Shown here in pieces: positions 20,049 to 29,250 of a stretch of 64,000 nucleotides of DNA (positions are counted from its first letter, which is position 1; the number at the start of each line of letters is the position of its first letter). Source of the DNA: a candidate division KSB1 bacterium (GTDB taxonomy: Bacteria > Zhuqueibacterota > Zhuqueibacteria > Residuimicrobiales > Krinioviventaceae). A program made the translations under genes and the position numbers. Under the pieces are notes generated by a model, which searched no databases, was not told the origin of the DNA, and saw only the letters and a list, made by a program, of their open reading frames with translations. The DNA lies in the NCBI GenBank assembly GCA_034521575.1, contig JAXHMJ010000002.1:714706-778705 (forward strand), read 5' to 3'.

Positions 20049-20981
20049 TTACTGTTCTTCATTATAATCTCGAATCAATTCCTGCATCTCCGGGTCATCC
20101 GGAACATCCTCATCCAAAGGTAGTCGCTCTTTGTGGTAGGTGATTATATCCTGATTGCCGTCAAGAACCAACTCCAGTTTGCTTAAATACTTTCCAAGCG
20201 GCGGTGAACTGACCAGTGCAGGCATTTCCCACTGATATTGATTGGCAGCATAATATTGTCCGCCAAGGACAACCACATCAATTTCAGGATTTTTATCCAT
20301 CAGAACCTTTAGATTGGAAAAGGTGCCATGATACAGTAAAATAACAATATCTGCTTTCTTGGACAATTTTGCCAGAGGGTCTTTAATGCTTTCGTAAAGA
20401 GATTTACTTTGAACCTGAATATCACTCGAGTGTTCCGGTACCAGTACGTTTTTGGGCTGACATAAACCTAATATACCAATCTTGATCGGATTCAATGCTG
20501 CATTATTTGATTCAACAGTACTTATCACAAAAGGCTCAAATACTCGTTTCCCGGATTCATAATAGTACACATTTGCAGAAACAAAATCGACATTTGTTTC
20601 CTTTTGTAATTTCAGCAGATATTCCACACCCAGTGAAAAATCCCGTATTCCCGGATTGATGCTTGTGCATCCAAGACGGGAGAGTCCTTTAATCAGATAT
20701 TCGGTGCGCAATCGGTTTTGTTCCATATACCCGCGCAAAAAACCACCGGCATCCACCTGGATTGAATAATCGACTTTTTGCTTTTCCTGTTCGAGTAAGG
20801 TTGCTCTCCGAGCTAACCCGCCATATCGCGCTGTCTTTCACCCGCAGGGCGTAAGATAGCCCATAATATCGTTAGAATGATAAATTGCCAATTTGGACTG
20901 TTGCGCCATCAAATTTTCCGGAGAAGACCCACATCCATACGTGAATAAAAACAGTAAAAAAGCTAATAAAGATTTTTTCAT
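20049..20981 (-). CDS. Metallophosphatase-like lipoprotein with in-frame TGA (candidate selenocysteine at residue 48)
   Basis: 310 codons including one internal TGA at 20838-20840. The start ATG at 20981 has GGAGAG five bases upstream and a near-perfect promoter. Residues 1-17 form a lipoprotein signal (MKKSLLAFLLFLFTYGC). Residues 33-60 read IYHSNDIMGYLTPCG, then TGA, then KTARYGGLARRA, in one frame. Related 5'-nucleotidase-like proteins, as I recall them, carry a second Cys (PCGC) at this place. The rest resembles UshA-type metallophosphatases, but metal-binding motifs are degraded: GIRDFSLG for Asn-His-Glu and LGGQYY for Gly-His-x-His. The function may therefore be redox or metal binding rather than phosphatase. 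Alternatives: a real nonsense mutation or base error, with translation restarting later. It heads the operon with the PEP-synthase-like enzyme and mrfAB. Confidence 0.7.
20799..20818 (-). promoter_or_regulatory. Candidate bacterial SECIS hairpin downstream of the in-frame TGA
   Basis: Leftward transcript: GGUU, bulged A, GCUC, loop GGA, GAGC, AACC, giving eight base pairs. The loop begins 29 bases after the UGA and starts with G, inside the published bacterial SECIS pattern (apical loop roughly 16-37 bases from UGA, G among its first two bases). The same bases also encode the conserved GGLARRA segment, so chance folding is possible. Confidence 0.45.
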
Positions 20982-21013
20982 TTTCTCTCCTGTTGTCCTA
21001 TTTATTAACTTGT

Positions 21014-21042
21014 ATTATAATCAATAATATATCGAAATGCAA
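21014..21042 (-). promoter_or_regulatory. Strong promoter of the lipoprotein-phosphotransferase-mrfAB operon
   Basis: TTGCAT (21037-21042), 17-base spacer, consensus TATAAT (21014-21019), reading leftward. Transcription would start about 26 bases before the lipoprotein ATG. Confidence 0.75.
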
Positions 21043-21049
21043 GATCAGC

Positions 21050-22873
21050 TTAATCGGCATTGACAATAATATAATCCTGAATGACTTTAACGTCAATTTT
21101 GACATTACGTTCCAGATCCAGCACTACGCGGGTAAAACGGTTTTCAGAATGAAATCCGAGCCTTGCCTGCTGAAACGGACCGGTATTTAGCGGTATCACT
21201 TTTTTATCGGCCATGATATATACATCCGAGAGATCAAGCACCACTCTTGGCGGATCGGATAATGAATTGACTTTGGGATCGGTCTTGCCGTTACACTGAA
21301 TTTTCACTGATGTCTCGTCAGCTTTGAGAACATCGAATACTGCAGAGGCTTTGGGAACTTTGGGCGGCTTGTCAAAACTGAATATTTTAAATTCAACGCG
21401 GCGGTTTTCCGCTCTTCCTTCAGGAGTTGCATTTGACGCAATCGGCCGCAATTCTCCATAACCAACCGGCATAAAAAATTTATTTTCAGGAATATCTTCT
21501 TGCTCGTTAAGGAATGAAATGACACGGTTCACCCGCTTGTGAGAAAGGCGGATGTTATACGGGTCAGTGCCGATAGAATCGGTATGACCGGATACCTGCA
21601 CCTGAGCTTCAGGATACGTTTTCAAAATATCCGCAATATTGTGCATCGTATTGAAATATTCAGGTTTTATCTCCCACTTGTTAAAGTCAAAGTTGATCTG
21701 CTTCATCACAACCGTGAGCGTACGACGGTCGGATTTATCAGGGACAATTTCGATGCGATTATCCGAATCCGCAATTTCCTGTATTTTGGCCAGCCGCTCA
21801 TTGATCTGATCCAGCAGTTTTTGTGCCGCTTCTTTTTCTTCTTCTATTTTCATTCGAGCTTGCTGTGCCTGATCAATTTCAGATTGCAAACGCTGTCTGA
21901 TGCCGCTCAGATCGTATTTTTGAGTCTTTAGTTTATTCATTGCAAAGTGGATCGAAAACCGGTGGGCTGAACTTTCAAATGTTTGTATAGGTGCATAAGC
22001 ATAATCAATTCGTGCCAGTGAATTATTCAGCCATTCCGCCGGGATATAGAGCCCGAATCCCAGCGCCCATGGTGTAACTCGGCTGCCGGACAGTGAATAG
22101 CCACCACGCAAAGCCAATAATTGATTATAGATGATTTCAGCGCCAAGATGTATGCTTGCGTCCTGATCGCGAATCCAGATTAAATCACTACTCAGCAAAC
22201 CGGTCAAAGCGTTGTATATTTTCCCATGTCCGGTTATTCCGGTACGAATGGTTCGCGGAAGCGGAGTTTTATAAGTGTCAAACTGGACTTTATTCAAACT
22301 AATATTTTGAACAGCTGCACCGAACGACACATACGGTATATGCAGCTGCATGCCCAAATCCATACCTGCTGCATTTGATGTTTCACCGGCAAGATTCTGA
22401 TGCATATAGCTGAAAGAAACCCCAAAGTCGAGTTCAAACCGTTCGGTTTTATACCAATTGCCGTACCCGAGAGACAGCATCATATCGCCGCTCTGAATGG
22501 TTTCCCCGGTGCTGAAAAAGTCCTGATCCATTCTCTGAATTTCGCCTTCATCAAAATAAGACAACCCGCCGGCTATCACACCCCAGGGTTGAGGGTAGCC
22601 AAAAGCCAAAGATCCCTGCTGAGTATCATCAATCCATTTGTGAAAATTTGCAGTAAGCAGAGTGTGACGTAACCCTCCAACGGCTCCAATATTATAACGA
22701 ACGGCATTGATATCATGAGGTATAGCTGTTACGGCATCACCCAGCGCCACCCGACGCGCTGAAGGATGAACGCTTAAAAATTCGGCGCCATGATACCCCG
22801 CCCCGTTTTGAGCCCAGCCGATTGTACAGGTAAAGAACAATGGTAAAAAGAATAGCAGAAAAGTTCTATTCAT
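21050..22873 (-). CDS. PorV-like beta-barrel fused to OmpA and AMIN domains
   Basis: 607 residues. Signal peptide (residues 1-21, ending GWAQ). Residues about 25-310 are a PorV/UPF0164-type outer-membrane barrel (FLSVHPSARRVALGDAVTA is the family's N-terminal signature). Then a charged coiled coil (about 320-370, EIDQAQQARMKIEEEKEAAQ), an OmpA/MotB peptidoglycan-binding domain (about 380-495: FDFNKWEIKPEY, VSGHTDSIG, GRAENRRVEF), and a C-terminal AMIN domain (about 510-607: PPRVVLDLSDVY, FTRVVLDLERNV). The protein probably sits in the outer membrane and anchors it to the cell wall by two different wall-binding domains. It follows the secreted propeller gene after 26 bases. Confidence 0.85.
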   Translation of the reverse strand: MNRTFLLFFLPLFFTCTIGWAQNGAGYHGAEFLSVHPSARRVALGDAVTAIPHDINAVRYNIGAVGGLRHTLLTANFHKWIDDTQQGSLAFGYPQPWGVIAGGLSYFDEGEIQRMDQDFFSTGETIQSGDMMLSLGYGNWYKTERFELDFGVSFSYMHQNLAGETSNAAGMDLGMQLHIPYVSFGAAVQNISLNKVQFDTYKTPLPRTIRTGITGHGKIYNALTGLLSSDLIWIRDQDASIHLGAEIIYNQLLALRGGYSLSGSRVTPWALGFGLYIPAEWLNNSLARIDYAYAPIQTFESSAHRFSIHFAMNKLKTQKYDLSGIRQRLQSEIDQAQQARMKIEEEKEAAQKLLDQINERLAKIQEIADSDNRIEIVPDKSDRRTLTVVMKQINFDFNKWEIKPEYFNTMHNIADILKTYPEAQVQVSGHTDSIGTDPYNIRLSHKRVNRVISFLNEQEDIPENKFFMPVGYGELRPIASNATPEGRAENRRVEFKIFSFDKPPKVPKASAVFDVLKADETSVKIQCNGKTDPKVNSLSDPPRVVLDLSDVYIMADKKVIPLNTGPFQQARLGFHSENRFTRVVLDLERNVKIDVKVIQDYIIVNAD

Positions 22874-22899
22874 AATATAAAACCCTCGTTATACCGGTG

Positions 22900-25819
22900 T
22901 CAGCGTATCACAACAAATTTGGTGAACGCGGATACCTGTTTCATAGAGCCCGTGTTCTCATTGGCAAGCCTTCCTGTGAATTTTACCCCAATAGGTACCG
23001 CTGCTGATTTTATGGCCGGAATTATTAGAAAGGTCCCACCAGTTCTCAATAATGCCGTACCTGTTTTTTTCTATAGTACGATTTGCTGCATTGCTGATTG
23101 TGATTTCATCACCCTGAATTTGTCTCACACGTTGGCCGGACAAATTGAATATTTCCAGTTTGTCAAGAGTCAGATTGCCGACAGTGGAAAAAATGCGAAG
23201 GCGAAAGTTGCCATGTGTGGATTCCCGAAACGGATTGGGAGCGATCTGTAATTTATAAGCTGTGTCGGAAAAATCATCGTCGACAGGCTCCTGATCCGGC
23301 ACACTCACAGAGCTGACCAGTGTAAAATTATCCGTATACACAGCCTGAATCACATCACCATGCTGAGCAAAAAGCACACTGTCATCCGGGGCCCAGTTTT
23401 TATCATCATTTAGCAACAGCCCGCGACTTGATCTAAAGTTGCCGGTATTTTCGATTCCCGCATCATTTTTCAATTCGTAGAGATACAAAAACTCACTGTC
23501 ATTGATTACTGAATTTCTCAGCACAACTACAATGGAATCGGCACCCTGTGTGTTCAGGTTTTTATCATGCTCACCGGTCACCCGGGCATAAAGTGAATCG
23601 CCGATATGAGCCGTTGACAATACCTCGGCTTTTGAGTTTTCAATATAAATCTCGCCTTTGGTTCCCATAATTACTGTGACTGTGTCCTGAGACCGGTCAG
23701 TCGGGTCATCCGGGTCCTGATACGACACCGTAATCAAATCTCTGTCCGATACTTCCAGAGTATCATTCTCCGGATGAACAAGAGCTGTCCCATTAACAAT
23801 ACGGATGGGTACAGGGTCAATTAGAGAAAACGCCTGAAACGGAGCCGTCAAAGATAATGTAACGTGTTCAATATCTCCGGAATTCACAGCTTTTACAGGC
23901 ATATCAATGGATGACTGTGACTGTTCGAGATTACGATCGTCCAGCATGATATATACTTTGCCGGGATTCTCGCTTTCGTTTTCGGGCGGAAGACTGGTGG
24001 TCCCGGTATAGGATTCCACTTCAGTCCGGTCCGGTCCGACAAACTGAATATTTGACGGAGTGGAATCATAGAGTTGATAGGTGATTCTCCAGGATCGGAG
24101 TTTGGGAGTCAAATATTGGGCTGTGGTATAGGGAAAGGCATTCAGGTAGATGCGTTTGATGCCATTCAGCGCCGTGTATTGAGACAGATCGAGCGTAACT
24201 GTATTTTCCGGGCGCCAGGGAAGATCCGATATCAGCACACTGCCTGTTTCATAGTCCACGATCTGAAAGCTAAACCGCACTTTGTCCCGCTCAGCCGGAT
24301 CGTTCGGAAGCACCTGTTTGTATTCCAAAGCATTCCACTTTATGGATACATCTTCTGTCGAGACTTCCGATCCGGGAATTTGTGTGGTATAAATCCGCGG
24401 CGCCGGATCGATATCCGAGTCATAGAAAAAGTACCGCACCCAGAGTTGTTCGAGTGAAGGTGCTTTTCGCGGATTTTCTGTTCCCATCCTGGCACGCACC
24501 TGATAGTATCGATGGCCGCGATGAGAGTCGTTGATTTTTTAACCGGAAAGGATATAATATGATGTTGTATCACCAGTCGGCCCGCGCCATAGCGGATATT
24601 GATCGTCTTTGCTGAAATAATCTGCGGATGATCTGAATTGCAGCTTGACGGAGGTGGCCTGAGTGAGTGTATCGGCCAGCCAGAGCAGCTGCCGGAAATT
24701 CACTTTTTTATCCACGTTATAGACAGGAGATGCTTTAATCACCGTGGAAAATCCTAATATGGCCGGCAATTTTTTCTTTTGCGCAGGCTGGCTGCTGTCA
24801 GGTGTAAATTCCTGAACAGCCAGCAATTTGTCGGATAGTTCCACATCTACATCTTCGATACCGGAAACCGGGTTTGAAAATTCCCAAAAGTACTCCCCTG
24901 CCCGGTCCACTTCAATAATTCGCTGGTTGCCGGCATCAGCAATGATAATATGACCGTTTCTCAGGCGATCAGCGTCTTTGGGAGTGTTCAGTAGCCTGTT
25001 CTCATCCAGGCTGGAATCTGCACCGAATTCCCAGAGGATTTCTTTGGTCTCTCTGGAGACGATCAGAACCCGGTGGTTTCCTTGATCTGTAATTAATATT
25101 TCGTCCGGGGATGTGCTGTCTGATGAGGCAATATACTCGACGTCGACCGGATTGTTCAAGGTATCGCCCGCCAGTTGCCACACTATATCCTTGTCATCAT
25201 TGACAATGATAACCCGGTCACGACCCTTGTCCGCAACGAGATATTCTCCTGCCGTATTATTGATAAAAACTGCATCAGACGGTGAATCCAGTTCATTATT
25301 TTCTCCATATTCCCAAATGACCCGGTTGATATGGTTGATAATGACCACCCGGTTTCCGCCTGAGAAAGCTACAATATATCGGGCCCTGCCGTTGTCTGTC
25401 ATGAAATCCGCGTCCATCGGGGAAAAATATGAAAAATTTGTCAGGTCATTGATGATTTGATTGGCAAAGCGGTCATAGATGATAATCCGGTTTGCCTGCT
25501 GATCGGTGATCATATATGTCGAGTTGGATGTATCGCCGATAGCTGCAGAGATATTGTCCACATCGACTGCAGAACTGAGATCAAAGCGATCAAAGGGAAA
25601 AATCCATTCAATACCATCCAGCTTGAACTCTTGCGCCAGTTCGTGCTGGATAGTCTGAAAAACAGGCTCCAGCATTGCAACCGTGTCCACGATCACGCCA
25701 TTTTCACCAAAAGTACGCTGAAAGGGGTGACTATCCTCCCACACAGATTCCGGCTGAGAAAAAGCCGCGGTCAGTCCGGCAAAAGTCAGGACAAAAAAGC
25801 AAAGGTTAAAGTATTTCAT
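22900..25819 (-). CDS. Secreted NHL/beta-propeller protein with FlgD-like C-terminal domain, interrupted by an in-frame TAA and one frameshift
   Basis: About 970 residues when joined. Signal peptide MKYFNLCFFVLTFAGLTAAF, then six or more propeller blades with the repeat NRIIIYDR / RVVIINHINRVIWEYG / DRVIIVNDDKDIVWQLAG / HRVLIVSRETKEILWEFG, Ig-like or fibronectin-like strands, and a C-terminal FlgD-type segment (LEIFNLSGQRVRQI...WDLSNNSG) typical of exported proteins in FCB bacteria. An ochre TAA at 24539-24541 cuts it in frame between YYILSG and KINDSHRGHRYYQV, which clearly belong to one strand-rich domain. Near the end the four-G run (22986-22989 on the complement) shifts the frame; removing one G gives GTYWVKFTGRLAN and a proper end at 22900. 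Mutation or sequence error for TAA is open. Confidence 0.7.
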
Positions 25820-25843
25820 AATCTTTGGCCATGCGTTTAGGGA

Positions 25844-26392
25844 TCATTGAAATAAAATATAGGAAATCAGTAAATTGAGTTGATAATAATAATTGAAATC
25901 CTTGTGCAGCGGCAGATATTCAAAGTCATTATCCTGCATGATATAACGTACATCTAATGAAAATGACAAATTGTCAGCCAAGGGGATTCGGGTTCCCATA
26001 CCGGTTACGATCAGCCCGATGGTTTCATTTTTATACTCATTCGGAATCGGTTCCCAGGCTTGAGTGTATTCTTCAAAATTAACACCTGCGCCAATTAGAA
26101 AGTAAACAAAAAAAGTGGGGAAATACAAATAACTGGCCGAAAGGTGCAATGTATTGGCCTTGACCTCATACTTTTCATAGGATTCCTGCATATAATCGAG
26201 CTTGATTTCAGCGCCGCGGTTTCCATAGCGGTAACGCCCGGCCAGTCCATAACTGTAAGTATTTTGTTCCACTCTGTATCGTCTGATAAAGCCATTTTGG
26301 GCAGAAATGGCCACTGATTTCTGACTCCAAACGTTCTGAACCGGCAACAGTGCAAACAATAATAATATTATCAGGTTGATATTTTTCATCAT
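25844..26392 (-). CDS. Small outer-membrane beta-barrel protein
   Basis: About 182 residues. Signal peptide (MMKNINLIILLLFALLPVQNVWSQ) followed by alternating aromatic and hydrophobic strands with charged turns (YSYGLAGRYRYGNRGAEIKLDY, LHLSASYLYFPTFFVYFLIGAG, LSFSLDVRYIMQDND) and a C-terminal Phe-Gln end, all typical of an eight-strand OmpW/OmpA-like barrel. No ligand is evident. ATG codons at 26392 and 26389 are both possible. It sits 24 bases upstream of the propeller gene and directly after ptb, whose frame appears to overrun it. Confidence 0.75.
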   Translation of the reverse strand: MMKNINLIILLLFALLPVQNVWSQKSVAISAQNGFIRRYRVEQNTYSYGLAGRYRYGNRGAEIKLDYMQESYEKYEVKANTLHLSASYLYFPTFFVYFLIGAGVNFEEYTQAWEPIPNEYKNETIGLIVTGMGTRIPLADNLSFSLDVRYIMQDNDFEYLPLHKDFNYYYQLNLLISYILFQ

Positions 26393-27299
26393 GGCAGCTC
26401 GACTCAATTAACATGGCTAATGCAATGGAATAATAGCGGGCATCCTCAGAATCCGACCGTGATGAAACGATAACCGGCACCTTGGCACCCATAACAATTC
26501 CTGCAGTTTTGCAGTCAGTAAGACAAGTCATTGCTTTGTAAAATACATTGCCCACTTCAATAAATGGAAAGATCAAAATATCCGCGTCTCCGCCCACCGG
26601 ACTTTTAATGCCTTTGATATCGCATGCTTGTTTATCCAGCGCATTGTCCAGGGCGAGCGGACCATCAACAATGCAATCTATAATCTGACCGCGATCAGAC
26701 ATTTTAGAGATTACAGCAGCATCTGCAGTACAGGGCATGGACTGATGGTTGACTTTTTCCAGGGCGGTGACCATGGCGACTTTGGGTTTACGGATTTTGA
26801 AGGATTTGGCAACCTGTACAGCATTCTCAATCATGCCGATTTTGGCGTCCAGATCCGGATAAATGTTCATACCGCCGTCGCTCATAAACAGCAGTTTGTG
26901 ATAAGTGGGCAATTCAAAAGCGGCTATATGAGACAATAGTTTTCCGTGACGCAGTCCGTGCTCTTTTTCGAGCACGCCGCGGAGCAAGGTTGCCGTGGAA
27001 CAGGTGCCTTTCATCAAAGTGTCTGCCAGTTTCTCGCGCACCAATTGCAGACATCTGACAACAGACTGGGTTTCATCGGAAGTATTGACCAAATCAAACG
27101 GACTGATATCAATCTGATATTCTTCACTGATTCGTATGATTTTTTCACGATTTCCCACAAGTACTGCATCAGCCAGGCCTTGTTGTTGTGCATGTGCGAC
27201 TGCTGAAAGCACACTTTTACTTTCAGCGCCGGCCACGGCAATGGTCTTACTGGGCCTGTCCTTGACTTTTTGAACCATTTCATCGAATGATGTAATCAT
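26208..27299 (-). CDS. ptb: Phosphate butyryltransferase (phosphate acyltransferase), 3' end probably misframed
   Basis: Transfers phosphate to butyryl-CoA or related acyl-CoA, giving acyl-phosphate for Buk. The homologous part (residues 1 to about 300) includes DAVLVGNREKI, LMKGTCSTATLLRGVL, LLFMSDGGMNIYPDL and VPVIVSSRSDSEDARYYSIALAML, where family members end. The open frame runs a further 60 residues with no similarity and overlaps the beta-barrel gene by about 185 bases. A single missing base near 26395-26410 would give a stop overlapping the barrel start (ATGATGA). The true end is therefore likely near 26390. It starts 15 bases after buk. Confidence 0.88.
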   Translation of the reverse strand: MITSFDEMVQKVKDRPSKTIAVAGAESKSVLSAVAHAQQQGLADAVLVGNREKIIRISEEYQIDISPFDLVNTSDETQSVVRCLQLVREKLADTLMKGTCSTATLLRGVLEKEHGLRHGKLLSHIAAFELPTYHKLLFMSDGGMNIYPDLDAKIGMIENAVQVAKSFKIRKPKVAMVTALEKVNHQSMPCTADAAVISKMSDRGQIIDCIVDGPLALDNALDKQACDIKGIKSPVGGDADILIFPFIEVGNVFYKAMTCLTDCKTAGIVMGAKVPVIVSSRSDSEDARYYSIALAMLIESSCHDEKYQPDNIIIVCTVAGSERLESEISGHFCPKWLYQTIQSGTKYLQLWTGRALPLWKPRR

Positions 27300-27314
27300 A
27301 GCGCTTATCCGCCT

Positions 27315-28375
27315 CTAATAAATCTTTGCTTGTTCTTTTCCTGTTAATACCCGTAATGCGCCAAAAGCCAAAGCTTCCATTTCAAATTCACCCGGGAATA
27401 TCTTTACCGGGGCCAGATGTTTGACCGCCGGTACAATCATATGGATAAATGTCTCACTCAACGCCAACCCGCCTGTCAAAGCGATGGCATCAATGACGCC
27501 GAAAAGCGAGGCGCTAAGCGCAGCGATTTCCTTTGAGATCTGAAGCGCCAGCGCTTCAACCGTCAATCGGGTTTGTTCGTCTCCCTGTTTGAACTTTCGC
27601 ATAATGAATTCAAAATCATTCGACCCCAAATAAGCCATCAATCCGCCCTGACCTTTTACTTTTTTAAGCATCTCTGTTTCCGATCCATGGCGATAACAGG
27701 CACGTATCAGATCTCCCGCCGGCAAAGTGCCGGAACGCTCGGCTGAAAAGGGTCCCTCACCGTCAAGACCATTGTTCACATCAATGACGCGCCCTCTTTG
27801 ATGAGCGCCCACCGTTATGCCGCCGCCCATATGTGCGATAATAAAATTAGCCTGTTCATAGGATTTGCCCATCGATTCAGCCAGTTTTCGAGCCACAGCT
27901 TTCTGATTTAATGCATGAAATATGCTTTTGCGCTCAAATTCAGGATGACCCGAGAGTCGAGCAGCCGGAGCCAGTTCATTGACCACGACAGGATCAACGA
28001 TAAAAGCGGGTTTGCCGGTGTTGGCTGCAAAATCATAGACCAACAGAGCACCTAAATTAGATGCATGTTCTCCTCGATTTCCTGATCGGAGATCTTTAAC
28101 ATCCGCTCGTTGACCTTAAATGTTCCGCTCTCAATCGGACGCAAAAGCCCACCTCTGCCTACAAAGGCATCAAAATCCGCGACATCAAGTCCCCGATCCA
28201 GTAATACCTTATTGATACACTCAAGTCGAAAAGGCAGTTGTTCCTGAATTGATCGGTAATTCTCCAATTCGTTTTTATCATGATGAATCGAACTGTTAAA
28301 TTCAACCGTCGGTCCTTTATAACCGGCAATTTTACTGGATGTTGAACCCGGATTGATCACTAATATCCGATACAC
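27315..28375 (-). CDS. buk: Butyrate kinase, one apparent frameshift
   Basis: About 354 residues when joined. Makes ATP and butyrate (or a branched acid) from the acyl-phosphate produced by Ptb. ASKHA fold: LVINPGSTSSKI (phosphate 1), GRGGLLRPIESGTF, AHMGGGITVGAH and ALTGGLALSETF. The start is GTG at 28375 with GGAAAGG six bases upstream. The frame breaks at 28068-28069 (TT on the plus strand); one missing base restores EEKHASNLGALLVYDFA, which matches the family. The gene pair buk-ptb is the standard terminal step of butyrate-type fermentation. Confidence 0.92.
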
Positions 28376-28432
28376 GTATGACCTTTCCAAAATATCGTAT
28401 TTTACGTTGTGTTAAACAGTTATGGTATAATA

Positions 28433-28954
28433 CTATTCAGATTGATAATGAATAATCGATTCTACCTGGTAACCACTCAATTTTTCCCGGCCTTTTAAAA
28501 AGTCAAGTTCAACGAGGAAAGAGCATCCAAGCACCTTGCCGCCCAGCCGTTCGACGAGCCGTATGGTGGCTTCAACCGTGCCGCCGGTTGCCAGAAGATC
28601 GTCGACGATAAGCATCCGATCGCCGGATTTAACAGCATCTGTATGAATTTCCAATGAATCCTGGCCGTATTCGAGTTCATATTTTTCAGAGATTGTTTCA
28701 TATGGCAATTTGCCCGGTTTACGCACGGGAACCATGCCCACGTTGAGATGAAAAGCCATAGCGGCGGCAAAGATAAAGCCTCTTGACTCGATGCCGAGAA
28801 CAGCATCTATTTTAGTCTCATCAAACGGAGCCAGCATTTGAATGACGGAATCATGCAATCCCTCTGCGTCTCCGACAAGTGTCGTGATGTCCTTAAATCC
28901 GATTCCCGGCTTGGGAAAATCCTGTACATTACGTATCAGCTCTTGCAACAGCAT
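28433..28954 (-). CDS. apt: Adenine phosphoribosyltransferase
   Basis: About 173 residues. Salvages adenine to AMP with PRPP. Motifs: FPKPGIGFKDITTL at the N-terminus, GIESRGFIFAAAMA, VPVRKPGKLPYET and the PRPP loop LIVDDLLATGGTVEA. The ATG at 28954 fits the family's N-terminus (MLLQELI) and has GAGG upstream; an in-frame ATG at 28969 is a possible alternative. Placed between acyP and buk in a long minus-strand series. Confidence 0.95.
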   Translation of the reverse strand: MLLQELIRNVQDFPKPGIGFKDITTLVGDAEGLHDSVIQMLAPFDETKIDAVLGIESRGFIFAAAMAFHLNVGMVPVRKPGKLPYETISEKYELEYGQDSLEIHTDAVKSGDRMLIVDDLLATGGTVEATIRLVERLGGKVLGCSFLVELDFLKGREKLSGYQVESIIHYQSE

Positions 28955-28971
28955 TTTATCATTCCTCATGC

Positions 28972-29250
28972 TTATCCGACGGTTCGAAATCCCTGATATT
29001 TACCTGTGTATTCAACCCATTGTGTATCGATATCATCCACCCGGGCCATGGACGGTCCCTGGTACAAGTGAACAATGAATTGTTCAATATTGTCTTTTTC
29101 TCCTTCTGCATTAACCGACACAGTTCCGTTCATCTCATTTTTGACGGTACCGGAAATATTTAGATCTCTCGCCTTTTGTGTGACAAAGAATCGAAATCCA
29201 ACACCTTGTACTCTTCCGGATACAGTAATATTTGCCCGTTCCATACTCAT
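28972..29250 (-). CDS. acyP: Acylphosphatase
   Basis: 92 residues. Hydrolyses acyl-phosphates. The signature [14 protein letters not shown] gives the phosphate loop and catalytic Arg, and [18 protein letters not shown] the second conserved segment with the catalytic Asn. ATG at 29250 overlaps the asnS stop as ATGA, with GAGG eight bases upstream. Its closeness to buk and ptb, which make and use acyl-phosphates, is suggestive but acyP is widely scattered in genomes. Confidence 0.93.
   Translation of the reverse strand: MSMERANITVSGRVQGVGFRFFVTQKARDLNISGTVKNEMNGTVSVNAEGEKDNIEQFIVHLYQGPSMARVDDIDTQWVEYTGKYQGFRTVG

Noticed and set aside
24539-24541. Recoding of TAA in the propeller gene
   Set aside because: TAA is the regular stop of several intact genes here (for example nrdJ and mlaD); no known mechanism reads it as sense in such genomes.
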